This document shows positions 1-5,199 of a stretch of DNA of 5,199 bases, piece by piece (position 1 is the first letter of the stretch; every line of letters begins with the position of its first letter). The DNA comes from Bacillota bacterium. Lineage in GTDB: Bacteria; Bacillota; Sulfobacillia; Symbiobacteriales; ZC4RG38. The DNA is taken from the NCBI GenBank assembly GCA_003242505.1, contig QGUP01000172.1, positions 1 through 5,199 of the forward strand, written 5' to 3'. The notes beneath the pieces are model-generated. The model did not search any database, had not been told where the DNA came from, and saw only the letters and a list, made by a program, of their open reading frames with translations. The position numbers were made by a program, and so were the translations under genes.

Positions 1-1190
1 ATGGCCTCGCCTACGCTCAGGCCGCCGGCGGAAAGGGCGGCACGGGCCGGCAGGCGGGTCCAGGCCATGACCGGCACCGCCGCGACCAGCACCGGCAGGA
101 GCAGCCCCGTGGCGACTTGCAGCCCGAAGACCCAGGCCGGGATCCGGAAGTCGGTCACCTCCAGGTTGCCGATGTCCGCCGCAAAGGCCGCCAGCCGGCG
201 GGCCGCGAAAGCGGCCGGCGGTACCGCAATCAGGAGGGCCCCCAGGCCGTAGGCGGCTGCGATGCGCAGGTACAGGCCGGCCACCTGGGCTGTGCTGGCC
301 CCGACGGCCTTCATGATCCCAATCTGGCGGACCTGCTGGCCCAGGAGCGCCACGATGGTATTGACCACCAGGGTGCCGCTGAGCAGGAAGGCCAGACCGC
401 CGAGGACCAGCAAGATCAGCAGGAACGTCTGCAGCAGCGAATCCATCGGATGTTTCATCGGTTCCGGGATGGCGCGCTTCAGGACCACATGACCGCTCGC
501 CTCGATGGTGCGGACGATGGCGTCCGCCACCCGCCGGATCTGTTCCCGATCCTGCCGGCCCTCGGAGACGGTGACCACCAGTTCGTTGAACCCTTCGGAT
601 TCGCCCAGGAGGGCCGCGGTCCGCAGCGTCACGTAGCCGTAGGCACGCCGGGTCAGGAGTGCGGAGAAAACATGCATGTCGTGGACGGCACCGCTGACGG
701 TCAGCTCCCGCTCCCCGCCCTCCAGCCCGACGGTCAGCCTCTGCCCCGGGGTTACCCCCAGCAACCGGATCGCTGACCGCTCCAGCAGGATCTCCCCGTC
801 CGGCGGCGGCCAGGCCCCGGCCACGGGGCGGATCCGATTGATACGGATGGCGTTAAAATCACTGTAGGCGTATAATTCGAGGTTTGTCCATTCGCCCTCC
901 GCATTCCGGACCTTTCCCCGCACCCGGCGCCGTCCCTCGGCTCCGGCCACCCCGGGAAGGCTCCGGACCCTGTCCACGAGGTCGGGGCCGAAGGGACTGG
1001 TGTAGAAGACCACGCTGGCCGGGTTGGTCCGGGGAAAGATCTCGGCCAGGTTCCGGTCCAGGATTGCCCGGGCGCCAAGGATGGTGCCGATGGCGAAGAT
1101 GCCGGCGGCGATGGACAGCACTGCCAGCAGGGTGCGGGACCGGGACGCGAGGAGTTCCCGGCGCACCTTGTTCCACGTGGGGCTAGCCAT
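1..1190 (-). CDS. FtsX/MacB-type ABC transporter permease (3' end missing)
   Basis: Membrane subunit of an ABC transporter, working with the ATPase encoded just upstream. The reading frame stays open for 396 codons from the ATG at 1190 to the window edge, so the C-terminus is missing. The protein begins MASPTWNKVRRELLASRSRT. It has a first membrane helix at about residues 20-42 and a large, presumably extracytoplasmic domain at about 43-250 (MacB periplasmic-core type). Further helices lie at about 252-281, 306-333 and 354-376. The motif VRQIGIMKAVGAS (287-299), after the second helix, is the typical FtsX-family coupling segment that contacts the ATPase. The start is supported by GAGGTGA just upstream (complement of 1194-1200) and an 8-bp overlap with the ATPase gene. 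The protein already reaches the length of a one-unit FtsX permease (about 400 residues) without a stop. It may therefore be near its end or be the first half of a duplicated permease of about 800 residues. The cargo cannot be told from sequence: macrolide, peptide, lipid and lipoprotein transporters all share this fold. Confidence 0.9.
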   Translation of the reverse strand, partial: MASPTWNKVRRELLASRSRTLLAVLSIAAGIFAIGTILGARAILDRNLAEIFPRTNPASVVFYTSPFGPDLVDRVRSLPGVAGAEGRRRVRGKVRNAEGEWTNLELYAYSDFNAIRINRIRPVAGAWPPPDGEILLERSAIRLLGVTPGQRLTVGLEGGERELTVSGAVHDMHVFSALLTRRAYGYVTLRTAALLGESEGFNELVVTVSEGRQDREQIRRVADAIVRTIEASGHVVLKRAIPEPMKHPMDSLLQTFLLILLVLGGLAFLLSGTLVVNTIVALLGQQVRQIGIMKAVGASTAQVAGLYLRIAAAYGLGALLIAVPPAAFAARRLAAFAADIGNLEVTDFRIPAWVFGLQVATGLLLPVLVAAVPVMAWTRLPARAALSAGGLSVGEA

Positions 1191-1944
1191 GGGTCACCTC
1201 GCGGGCCCGCCGGCCCCCGGCCTTTCTGTGGACGATCTCATCGACAATCCGGCCGTCGGAGACGACCACCGCCCGGTCCACCCGCCGGGCCAGTTCCTGG
1301 TCGTGGGTGACCATCACCACCGTCTTTCCATCAGCCACCAGCCGCTCAAAGAGTTCAAAGATGGCATCCGCCGTCGCCGAGTCCAGGCTCCCGGTGGGCT
1401 CATCAGCCACCAGCAGGGGAGGGTCGTTTGCCAGCCCCCGGGCGATGGCCACCCGCTGCTGCTGTCCCCCGGACAGCATCGCCGGAAACTTGTGGGCCAT
1501 GCCGGCCAGCCCCACCTGCTCCAGCAGGTGCATCGCCCGCTCCCGGCGCTGCCGCGGGGGAATCTTGCCGCAAAAGTCCATGGGGAGCAGGACGTTCTCC
1601 AGCGCGGTCAGGTTGGGGATGAGTTGAAAAAACTGGAAGACCACCCCGACCTGCGCGCCCCGAAAACGCGTCTTCTCCTTTTCCGACATCGCGTCTACCC
1701 TCTGCCCGGCCACCCAGACCTCACCGGCCGTCGGGCTGTCGATCCCCGTGATGATGTTGACAAGTGTCGATTTGCCGCTGCCTGACCGACCCACCACCGC
1801 CACAAACTCTCCGGGTGCGACGGTCAGACTGACCCCCTTCAAGGCGGCGTACGGCCCGGCATTGGTGTGATAGACCTTTACAACGTCCCGCAATTCAATC
1901 ATGGGCGAGGTCAAGGGCGCACCGGTCACCGGCATCCGGGTCAT
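1183..1944 (-). CDS. ABC transporter ATP-binding protein, MacB/LolD family
   Basis: Cytoplasmic ATPase that powers the FtsX-type permease encoded immediately downstream. The 253-residue protein carries the full set of ABC motifs: Walker A GRSGSGKST (52-60), Q-loop Q104 within VVFQFFQLIPNLTALENV, signature LSGGQQQR (157-164), Walker B LLVADEP (177-183), D-loop SLD (186-188) and switch histidine H214 in VTHD. The TALENV and GSLDS segments are typical of the MacB/LolD/FtsE branch. Length is slightly above the usual 220-240 because of about 14 extra N-terminal residues before MIELRDVVKVY and a basic tail. The ATG at 1944 is chosen because GAAGG lies 4 nt upstream (complement of 1949-1953), with GAGGAG a further 9 nt back. 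An internal ATG at 1902 would match the family start better but has no ribosome-binding site. The gene ends inside the permease start (shared ATGGCTAG), which implies translational coupling. All catalytic residues are present, so the protein should be active. The substrate is unknown. Confidence 0.95.
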   Translation of the reverse strand: MTRMPVTGAPLTSPMIELRDVVKVYHTNAGPYAALKGVSLTVAPGEFVAVVGRSGSGKSTLVNIITGIDSPTAGEVWVAGQRVDAMSEKEKTRFRGAQVGVVFQFFQLIPNLTALENVLLPMDFCGKIPPRQRRERAMHLLEQVGLAGMAHKFPAMLSGGQQQRVAIARGLANDPPLLVADEPTGSLDSATADAIFELFERLVADGKTVVMVTHDQELARRVDRAVVVSDGRIVDEIVHRKAGGRRAREVTHG

Positions 1945-2028
1945 CGATCCTTCTCAACTCCTCGCCTGCTTACGGTCCTTGGAGAGGATCCGCCCATCGG
2001 CACCTCAGGGCAAGGGCCTCGTTTGTAT

Positions 2029-2057
2029 AATGTAATGATCGTGTTGCGCTTTGTAAA
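2029..2057 (-). promoter_or_regulatory. Probable sigma-70/sigma-A promoter of the ABC transporter operon
   Basis: Read on the minus strand, TTTACA (2052-2057; 5 of 6 matches to the -35 consensus) is followed after exactly 17 bp by TACATT (2029-2034; 4 of 6 matches to the -10 consensus). Transcription would start near 2022 and give a leader of about 75-80 nt before the ATPase start at 1944. The elements lie in an AT-richer island (about 2021-2098) in otherwise very GC-rich DNA, which supports a promoter. The plus strand of the same island contains a perfect TATAAT (2026-2031), but it lacks a matching -35 box. Confidence 0.5.
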
Positions 2058-2127
2058 CTCTACCAACGGCTTCGAAAGTTATGCCGATCCATGTATGTGC
2101 GGTGACGATGGTCTTCCCCCGCCAGAT

Positions 2128-2160
2128 GGTGCACCCCCGGCACCAGCCGGGGGATGCACC
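2128..2160. repeat. Long GC-rich inverted repeat (14-bp stem, 4-nt loop)
   Basis: The left arm GGTGCACCCCCGGC (2128-2141) pairs with GCCGGGGG plus TGCACC (2146-2153 and 2155-2160) across the loop ACCA, with only A2154 bulged. This is far better pairing than nearby DNA shows by eye. There is no T-run on either side, so it is not a classic intrinsic terminator. No gene ends here either, because the flanking genes diverge. It could be a leader hairpin of a long GH3 transcript, a protein-binding site or a dispersed palindromic repeat. The pairing is certain and the role unknown. Confidence 0.75.
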
Positions 2161-2177
2161 GACGGTTGGACAGACCC

Positions 2178-2213
2178 GGCGGCTGTCAGCCTCTTGACAA
2201 GAACCGCGCCGCC
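2178..2213. promoter_or_regulatory. Nested inverted repeat with operator-like TGTCA-N6-TGACA core
   Basis: The inner palindrome TGTCA (2184-2188), 6 nt, TGACA (2195-2199) sits inside outer arms GGCGGC (2178-2183) and GCCGCC (2208-2213). The 5-6-5 layout equals that of CRP/FNR-superfamily sites (TGTGA-N6-TCACA), although the half-site differs; other dimeric regulators would fit too. The right half overlaps a perfect -35-like TTGACA (2194-2199). If a rightward promoter lies here, a protein bound at this site would probably compete with RNA polymerase. The palindrome is seen directly; its use as an operator is inferred. No regulator gene is present in the window. Confidence 0.35.
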
Positions 2214-2259
2214 ACCCTTCCCTACGGATGAGAGCCCACACGGCAGCCCACGATACACC

Positions 2260-2277
2260 GGCCGGCAAGGGCCGGCC
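2260..2277 (+). repeat. GC hairpin just upstream of the GH3 ribosome-binding site
   Basis: GGCCGGC (2260-2266) pairs perfectly with GCCGGCC (2271-2277) over the loop AAGG. The 7-bp, all G/C stem ends 6 nt before the Shine-Dalgarno sequence, so in the mRNA it would sit against the ribosome landing site. Such short palindromes arise easily in DNA this rich in GC, so an effect on translation is only a possibility. Confidence 0.45.
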
Positions 2278-2283
2278 CACCCC

Positions 2284-2291
2284 AGAGGTGA
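2284..2291 (+). promoter_or_regulatory. Ribosome-binding site that fixes the GTG start of the GH3 gene
   Basis: AGAGGTGA closely matches the anti-Shine-Dalgarno sequence and lies 6 nt before the GTG at 2298. No ATG stands at a comparable position. The frame from this GTG immediately encodes a GH3-like N-terminus, so the GTG is the likely start. Confidence 0.8.
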
Positions 2292-2297
2292 CCCGAC

Positions 2298-4079
2298 GTG
2301 CAACCGCTCCTTCTCCAGCTCGCTGCCCCCGTCCTCGCTCCCGCGTTTGGACTTCGAGCCGAGCGCACCCTCCGGGAGGCGACCGCGGCCCGGGCCGTCG
2401 CCGAGCGGACCCTGCAGCGGATCCTGGCCCTGAACGGCGACACCGAGTGGGGGCGCCGCTGGGGGCTCCATCGCCCCGGGGCCCGGGACGCCTTCGCCGT
2501 GATGCCCGTCACCACCTACGACGACTACATCCCGTACATTGGACGCGTGGCCGCCGGGGAAAAGGGCGTCCTCACCCGGGAGCCCGTCACCTACCTGGCC
2601 GTTACCTCCGGCACCACCGGGCCTCAGAAACGGATCCCGGTCACCGAGCGCCAAGCCCGGATCCTGGTCAGCAGCCTGGTGACGCCCATCGTCCTGGCCT
2701 GGCGGGCCGGGTACCTGGGCCCCCTGCGGGGGCGGGTCCTCCTCATCCTCACCGAGCAGGTGAGCGGCACCACCCCCGGCGGCATTCCCCTGGGCGCCAT
2801 CACCTCCGGGGGGCTGCGAAAGGCCCTGTGGCTTGAGCAACTCACCTGCACCTCGCCCTTGCCGGTGCTCCGGGTCCAGGACCAGGCCGCCGCCCGGTAC
2901 CTCCACCTCCTCTTCGCCCTGGGGGAGGAGCGGCTCTGGGCGATCATCTCCTTCTTCCCCGCCACCCTGCTCTTCACTCTGCGGGACCTCCACGCCCGGG
3001 CGTACGAACTCCTCCGGGACCTGGCGGACGGCACCCTGACCCGCAGCCTCGACCTTCCCCGGCAGGCCCGGGACGAGATCCGGTCGCTCCTGCGGCCCAA
3101 CCCGGAGCGGGCCCGGGCCCTCAGCCGGCTGTACGAACAGGGCCGGTTCACCGTCCGGGACATCTGGCCCGAGGTGGGCCTGGTCTTCACCGCCGGCAGC
3201 GGCCCCTTTGCCTTTTACGTCGAGCAGCTCCGGCCCTACCTGGGGGGCGTGCCGGTTTTTTCTCCCACCTATGCGGCTTCGGAGGGGGCCATCGGGATCG
3301 GCCTCGCCCCGGACCGGCCGGGGTATGTCCTGCTCCCCTCCGCCGCCTACCACGAGTTCCTGCCCCTGGAGGAGGCCGACTCCCCGGACCCCCGGCCCCT
3401 GCCCCTGTGGCAGGTGGAACCGGGGCAGGCCTACGAGGTGGTGCTGACCACCTACGCCGGCCTCACCCGGTACCGGCTGGGGGACGTGGTGCGGGTGCTG
3501 GGCTGGCACGGGGAGGCGCCGGTGGTGGACTTTGTCGAGCGCCGGGGGCAGGTGCTCAACGTGGTGGGGGAAAAGACCAGCGAGGCCCACGTCACCGCCG
3601 CTTTCCAGGCGGCGTGCCGGGAGGTCGGGGCTGCGGTGGTGGACTACCTGGTCACCGTCGACCCGGAGCACACCCCGGCCCGGTACCTGCTTCTCTTCGA
3701 GGAACTGGCCCCTGGCCGATGGGCGGACCCCCAGGTCCGGGGAGCAGACCCCCAGGCCCAGGGGGCGGACCCCCACCCCCGGCGGGTCGATCCCGCCCGG
3801 CTCCTGGCGGCCTTCGACGCCCATCTCCAGCGGGTGGCCCCGGACTACGGCGCCTCGGTCCGGATGGGCGAGTTGGCGCCCATGGCCGCCCGGGTGCTCC
3901 GGCCGGGGGCCTTCGAGCGGTACCGGGCGCGGCGGGTGGCCGCCGGAGCCCCGATGGACCAGGTGAAGGTGCCCCACGTGGTCCCCGACCCGGAGTTTGC
4001 CCGGCGGCACTTCGGGCAAGAGATCGTGATGGAAGTGGAAGGACAGAAGGTGAGTTCCGCAGGTGATGGAGCGAACTGA
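2298..4079 (+). CDS. GH3-family acyl-acid amido synthetase
   Basis: Likely cytoplasmic adenylate-forming enzyme that activates a carboxylic acid with ATP and transfers the acyl group to an amine, typically an amino acid. This is the reaction of plant GH3 enzymes such as JAR1 on jasmonate or auxin. The 593-residue protein shows GH3 landmarks in order: ATP-binding loop TSGTTGPQKRIPVT (103-116), the segment YLGGVPVFSPTYAASEG ending in the second nucleotide motif (314-330), YHEFLPLEE (351-359), YRLGD (392-396) and NVVGEKTSE (421-429). A C-terminal lobe follows, with DYLVTVDPEHTPARYLLLFEE (449-469, slightly shortened plant equivalents known) and DQVKVPH (554-560), matching the plant NQYKTPR segment with its conserved lysine. 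Length agrees with the family (about 500-600). The GTG start is set by AGAGGTGA. The C-terminal lobe contains a three-copy, seven-residue repeat (476-496) that looks inserted. The stop lies inside the next gene, an MFS exporter, suggesting a joint function. Few bacterial members have known substrates, so acid and amine are left open. Confidence 0.92.
   Translation: MQPLLLQLAAPVLAPAFGLRAERTLREATAARAVAERTLQRILALNGDTEWGRRWGLHRPGARDAFAVMPVTTYDDYIPYIGRVAAGEKGVLTREPVTYLAVTSGTTGPQKRIPVTERQARILVSSLVTPIVLAWRAGYLGPLRGRVLLILTEQVSGTTPGGIPLGAITSGGLRKALWLEQLTCTSPLPVLRVQDQAAARYLHLLFALGEERLWAIISFFPATLLFTLRDLHARAYELLRDLADGTLTRSLDLPRQARDEIRSLLRPNPERARALSRLYEQGRFTVRDIWPEVGLVFTAGSGPFAFYVEQLRPYLGGVPVFSPTYAASEGAIGIGLAPDRPGYVLLPSAAYHEFLPLEEADSPDPRPLPLWQVEPGQAYEVVLTTYAGLTRYRLGDVVRVLGWHGEAPVVDFVERRGQVLNVVGEKTSEAHVTAAFQAACREVGAAVVDYLVTVDPEHTPARYLLLFEELAPGRWADPQVRGADPQAQGADPHPRRVDPARLLAAFDAHLQRVAPDYGASVRMGELAPMAARVLRPGAFERYRARRVAAGAPMDQVKVPHVVPDPEFARRHFGQEIVMEVEGQKVSSAGDGAN
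3723..3785 (+). repeat. Three tandem 21-bp units inside the GH3 gene
   Basis: Three in-frame units encode ADPQVRG, ADPQAQG and ADPHPRR (GH3 residues 476-496), followed by a degenerate VDPAR. Unit 1 matches unit 2 at 17 of 21 bases and unit 3 at 16 of 21, so the units look like slippage duplications that have since diverged. The repeat lies between the YLLLFEEL strand and the helix starting DPARLLAAFDAHL. This is probably a surface loop of the mobile C-terminal lobe, where an insertion would be tolerated. Confidence 0.8.
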
Positions 4080-5199
4080 CGTGACGGCCTTGTTCACCCC
4101 GGAGCAGCGCCGGCGGGCCATGGCCCTCCTCTTCGGCGTGCTGCTCCTCATCATGGTGGGCTTTTCGGTGCTCTTTCCCATCGAGCCGTACTACGTCCGC
4201 CGGTTCGGCGTCGACGCCGGCACCATGGGCATCATCGCCGGCACCTACTCCGCCATGCAGTTCCTCTTCTCACCCCTCTGGGGCCGGCTCTCCGACCGGG
4301 TGGGGCGGCGGCCGGTGCTGATTGTGGGCCTGCTGGGCTACGTAGTGGGCCAGACCCTTTTCGGCCTGGCCACCCAGGTCTGGATGCTCTTCGCCGCCCG
4401 GACCCTGGCCGGCATCCTCTCCGCGGCGGCGCTGCCCACGGCCATGGCGTACATCGCCGACATCACGCCGCCCGAGGACCGGGCCAGGGGCATGGGCCTG
4501 GTGGGCGCGGCCTTCGGCCTCGGGGTGGTCATCGGGCCGGCGATGGGCGGGGCCCTGGGGCAGGTTTCCCTCTCGCTGCCTTTCTTCGTGAGTGCCGGCC
4601 TCGCCGGCGCCGCCCTGGTCGCCGTGGCCGCGGTGCTGCCCGAATCCCTGCCGGCCGGCGCCCGCACCCCCCGGGAGGCCTCCCGGGCATCCCGGTGGTC
4701 GGCCTTCGCCTGGGAAGTCGCCGCCCTGTACGGCGTCACCCTCGCCCTCTCCATGGGGATGGCGGGTATCGAACTCACCTTCGGCTTCTTTGCCGCCGAC
4801 CGGCTGGGGCTCACCCCCCGGCAGACCAGCTGGGTGTTCACCGTGATGGGGCTGGTCCTCGCGGCGGTGCAGGGCGGGCTGGTGGGCCGGCTGCAGCGGC
4901 GGTGGGGCGAGATCCGGATGGAACTGGCAGGCCTCGCCCTGGCGGCGCTGGCGATGGTCTGGGTGGCCCTCACCCGCAGCCCGGTGGCCGCCACCTGTGC
5001 CATCGCCCTCCTGGCCGCCGGCATGGGGATCGCCCGGCCGGCCAACTCCGCCCTCATCTCCCGCCGGGCCACAACCGGCCAGGGCACGGCCATCGGCCTC
5101 ATGGACTCCTTCGACTCCCTGGGCCGGATCATCGGGCCGGTCCTCGGGGGCTCCCTGTACCGGCGCGGCCTCACCCTCCCCTTCCTGAGCGGCGCCGTC
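4066..5199 (+). CDS. MFS drug/proton antiporter-like efflux protein, NorA/Blt-like DHA1 (3' end missing)
   Basis: Integral membrane exporter, expected to use the proton gradient to expel small, often amphipathic molecules. The 378 residues present have the 12-helix DHA1 layout and lack perhaps the last 20-40 residues. Motif A GRLSDRVGRR (73-82) lies in the loop between helices 2 and 3. The motif B arginine is R112 in ARTLAGILSAA, and the antiporter motif C GLGVVIGPAMGG is at 151-162. A second motif-C-like GRIIGPVLGGSLY is near the end. IELTFGFFAADRLGLTP (235-251) and GIARPANSA resemble the corresponding parts of Staphylococcus NorA, recalled from memory. The ATG at 4066 overlaps the GH3 stop by 14 bp and has GAAGGTGA 12 nt upstream. 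An in-frame GTG at 4081, with GGAG 9 nt upstream, is a real alternative and would shorten the protein by 5 residues. The overlap implies translational coupling with the GH3 enzyme. The substrate is unknown; the GH3 product or its precursor acid is a reasonable inference. Confidence 0.9.
   Translation, partial: MERTDVTALFTPEQRRRAMALLFGVLLLIMVGFSVLFPIEPYYVRRFGVDAGTMGIIAGTYSAMQFLFSPLWGRLSDRVGRRPVLIVGLLGYVVGQTLFGLATQVWMLFAARTLAGILSAAALPTAMAYIADITPPEDRARGMGLVGAAFGLGVVIGPAMGGALGQVSLSLPFFVSAGLAGAALVAVAAVLPESLPAGARTPREASRASRWSAFAWEVAALYGVTLALSMGMAGIELTFGFFAADRLGLTPRQTSWVFTVMGLVLAAVQGGLVGRLQRRWGEIRMELAGLALAALAMVWVALTRSPVAATCAIALLAAGMGIARPANSALISRRATTGQGTAIGLMDSFDSLGRIIGPVLGGSLYRRGLTLPFLSGAV

Larger units (their letters stand above)
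1945..2297. other. Divergent intergenic regulatory region
   Basis: This 353-bp gap separates the leftward ABC operon from the rightward GH3-MFS operon. Open frames inside it have no family resemblance or plausible ribosome-binding site. It holds the leftward promoter (2029-2057), three inverted repeats on the GH3 side (2128-2160, 2178-2213, 2260-2277) and the GH3 ribosome-binding site. No complete rightward promoter is visible. TTGACA at 2194-2199 is a perfect -35 hexamer but has no recognisable -10 box 16-18 bp downstream, and TATAAT at 2026-2031 has no -35 box. The GH3 promoter is therefore not assigned. No tRNA, known riboswitch signature or T-box sequence was recognised. Confidence 0.7.

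Noticed and set aside
117..776. Plus-strand open frame of 219 codons across the permease region
   Set aside because: Its product has a compositionally biased, glutamine- and arginine-rich sequence. The minus strand carries the coherent FtsX-type permease with membrane helices.
1024..1785. Plus-strand open frame of 253 codons opposite the ATPase and permease start
   Set aside because: It is a shadow of the ATPase gene, which carries all the ABC motifs on the minus strand.
2026..2031. Perfect TATAAT on the plus strand as a GH3 promoter
   Set aside because: No -35-like hexamer lies 16-18 bp upstream and there is no extended -10 TG. It lies about 270 bp from the gene and overlaps the better minus-strand promoter.
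2128..2160. The strong hairpin as an intrinsic terminator
   Set aside because: No T-run follows on either strand and no gene ends nearby, because the flanking genes diverge.
2081..2197. Short plus-strand frame of 38 codons in the intergenic region, possibly a leader peptide
   Set aside because: No convincing Shine-Dalgarno sequence precedes the ATG, and the peptide has no run of one amino acid that would suggest attenuation.
2194..2199. Perfect TTGACA as the -35 box of a GH3 promoter
   Set aside because: The DNA 16-18 bp downstream is C-rich with no -10-like hexamer. The nearest weak candidate, TACGGA at 2223, is 23 bp away. It is noted only as overlapping the palindrome.
2005..2280. Minus-strand frame of 91 codons in the intergenic region
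   Set aside because: It runs across the leftward promoter and the inverted repeats, and the product resembles no family I know.
2079..4181. Open frame of 700 codons on the minus strand, antisense to the GH3 gene
   Set aside because: The translation is a low-complexity glycine, proline, arginine and histidine mix with no domain, as expected opposite a very GC-rich gene. The plus-strand frame has clear GH3 motifs and a ribosome-binding site.
4338..5174. Open frame of 278 codons on the minus strand, antisense to the MFS gene
   Set aside because: It is rich in alanine, arginine, proline and serine with no recognisable family, while the plus strand has unmistakable MFS motifs.
1..5199. CRISPR array, tRNA or rRNA gene, insertion sequence or phage element
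   Set aside because: No regularly spaced repeats, tRNA-like cloverleaf, rRNA core sequence, transposase motif or terminal inverted repeats were found by reading both strands.

Overview
The window is a GC-rich stretch of bacterial DNA with four protein-coding genes in two divergently oriented pairs, separated by a 353-bp regulatory gap. Codon choice strongly favours G or C in the third position (CGG, CTC/CTG, GCC, GGG). The genes have clear Shine-Dalgarno sites and one good sigma-70/sigma-A-type promoter can be read. This fits a high-GC bacterium. Several high-GC, often thermophilic, monoderm lineages would fit, but nothing in the window fixes the taxon, so this is only a guess.

Left arm (1-1944, minus strand): an ABC transporter of the MacB/LolD-FtsX type. 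The ATPase gene (1183-1944) is read first. It overlaps the start of a permease gene (1-1190) by 8 bp, and the permease runs off the left edge of the window. A probable promoter for this pair lies at 2029-2057.

Middle (1945-2297): no convincing gene. The ATPase-proximal half holds the minus-strand promoter in an AT-richer island. The half next to the rightward genes holds three inverted repeats (2128-2160, 2178-2213 and 2260-2277), one of which contains a TGTCA-N6-TGACA palindrome resembling an operator.

Right arm (2298-5199, plus strand): a GTG-started gene for a 593-residue GH3-family acyl-acid amido synthetase. These are the adenylate-forming enzymes best known from plants, where they join hormones such as jasmonate or auxin to amino acids. 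It overlaps by 14 bp with a gene for a NorA/Blt-like major facilitator (DHA1) efflux protein, which is cut by the right edge of the window. The tight overlap suggests that the two are co-translated. The inferred logic is synthesis of an acyl-amino-acid conjugate by the GH3 enzyme followed by export by the MFS protein, or export of a toxic acid together with its conjugate. This GH3-exporter pair is the most interesting content of the window. Its substrate cannot be read from sequence.
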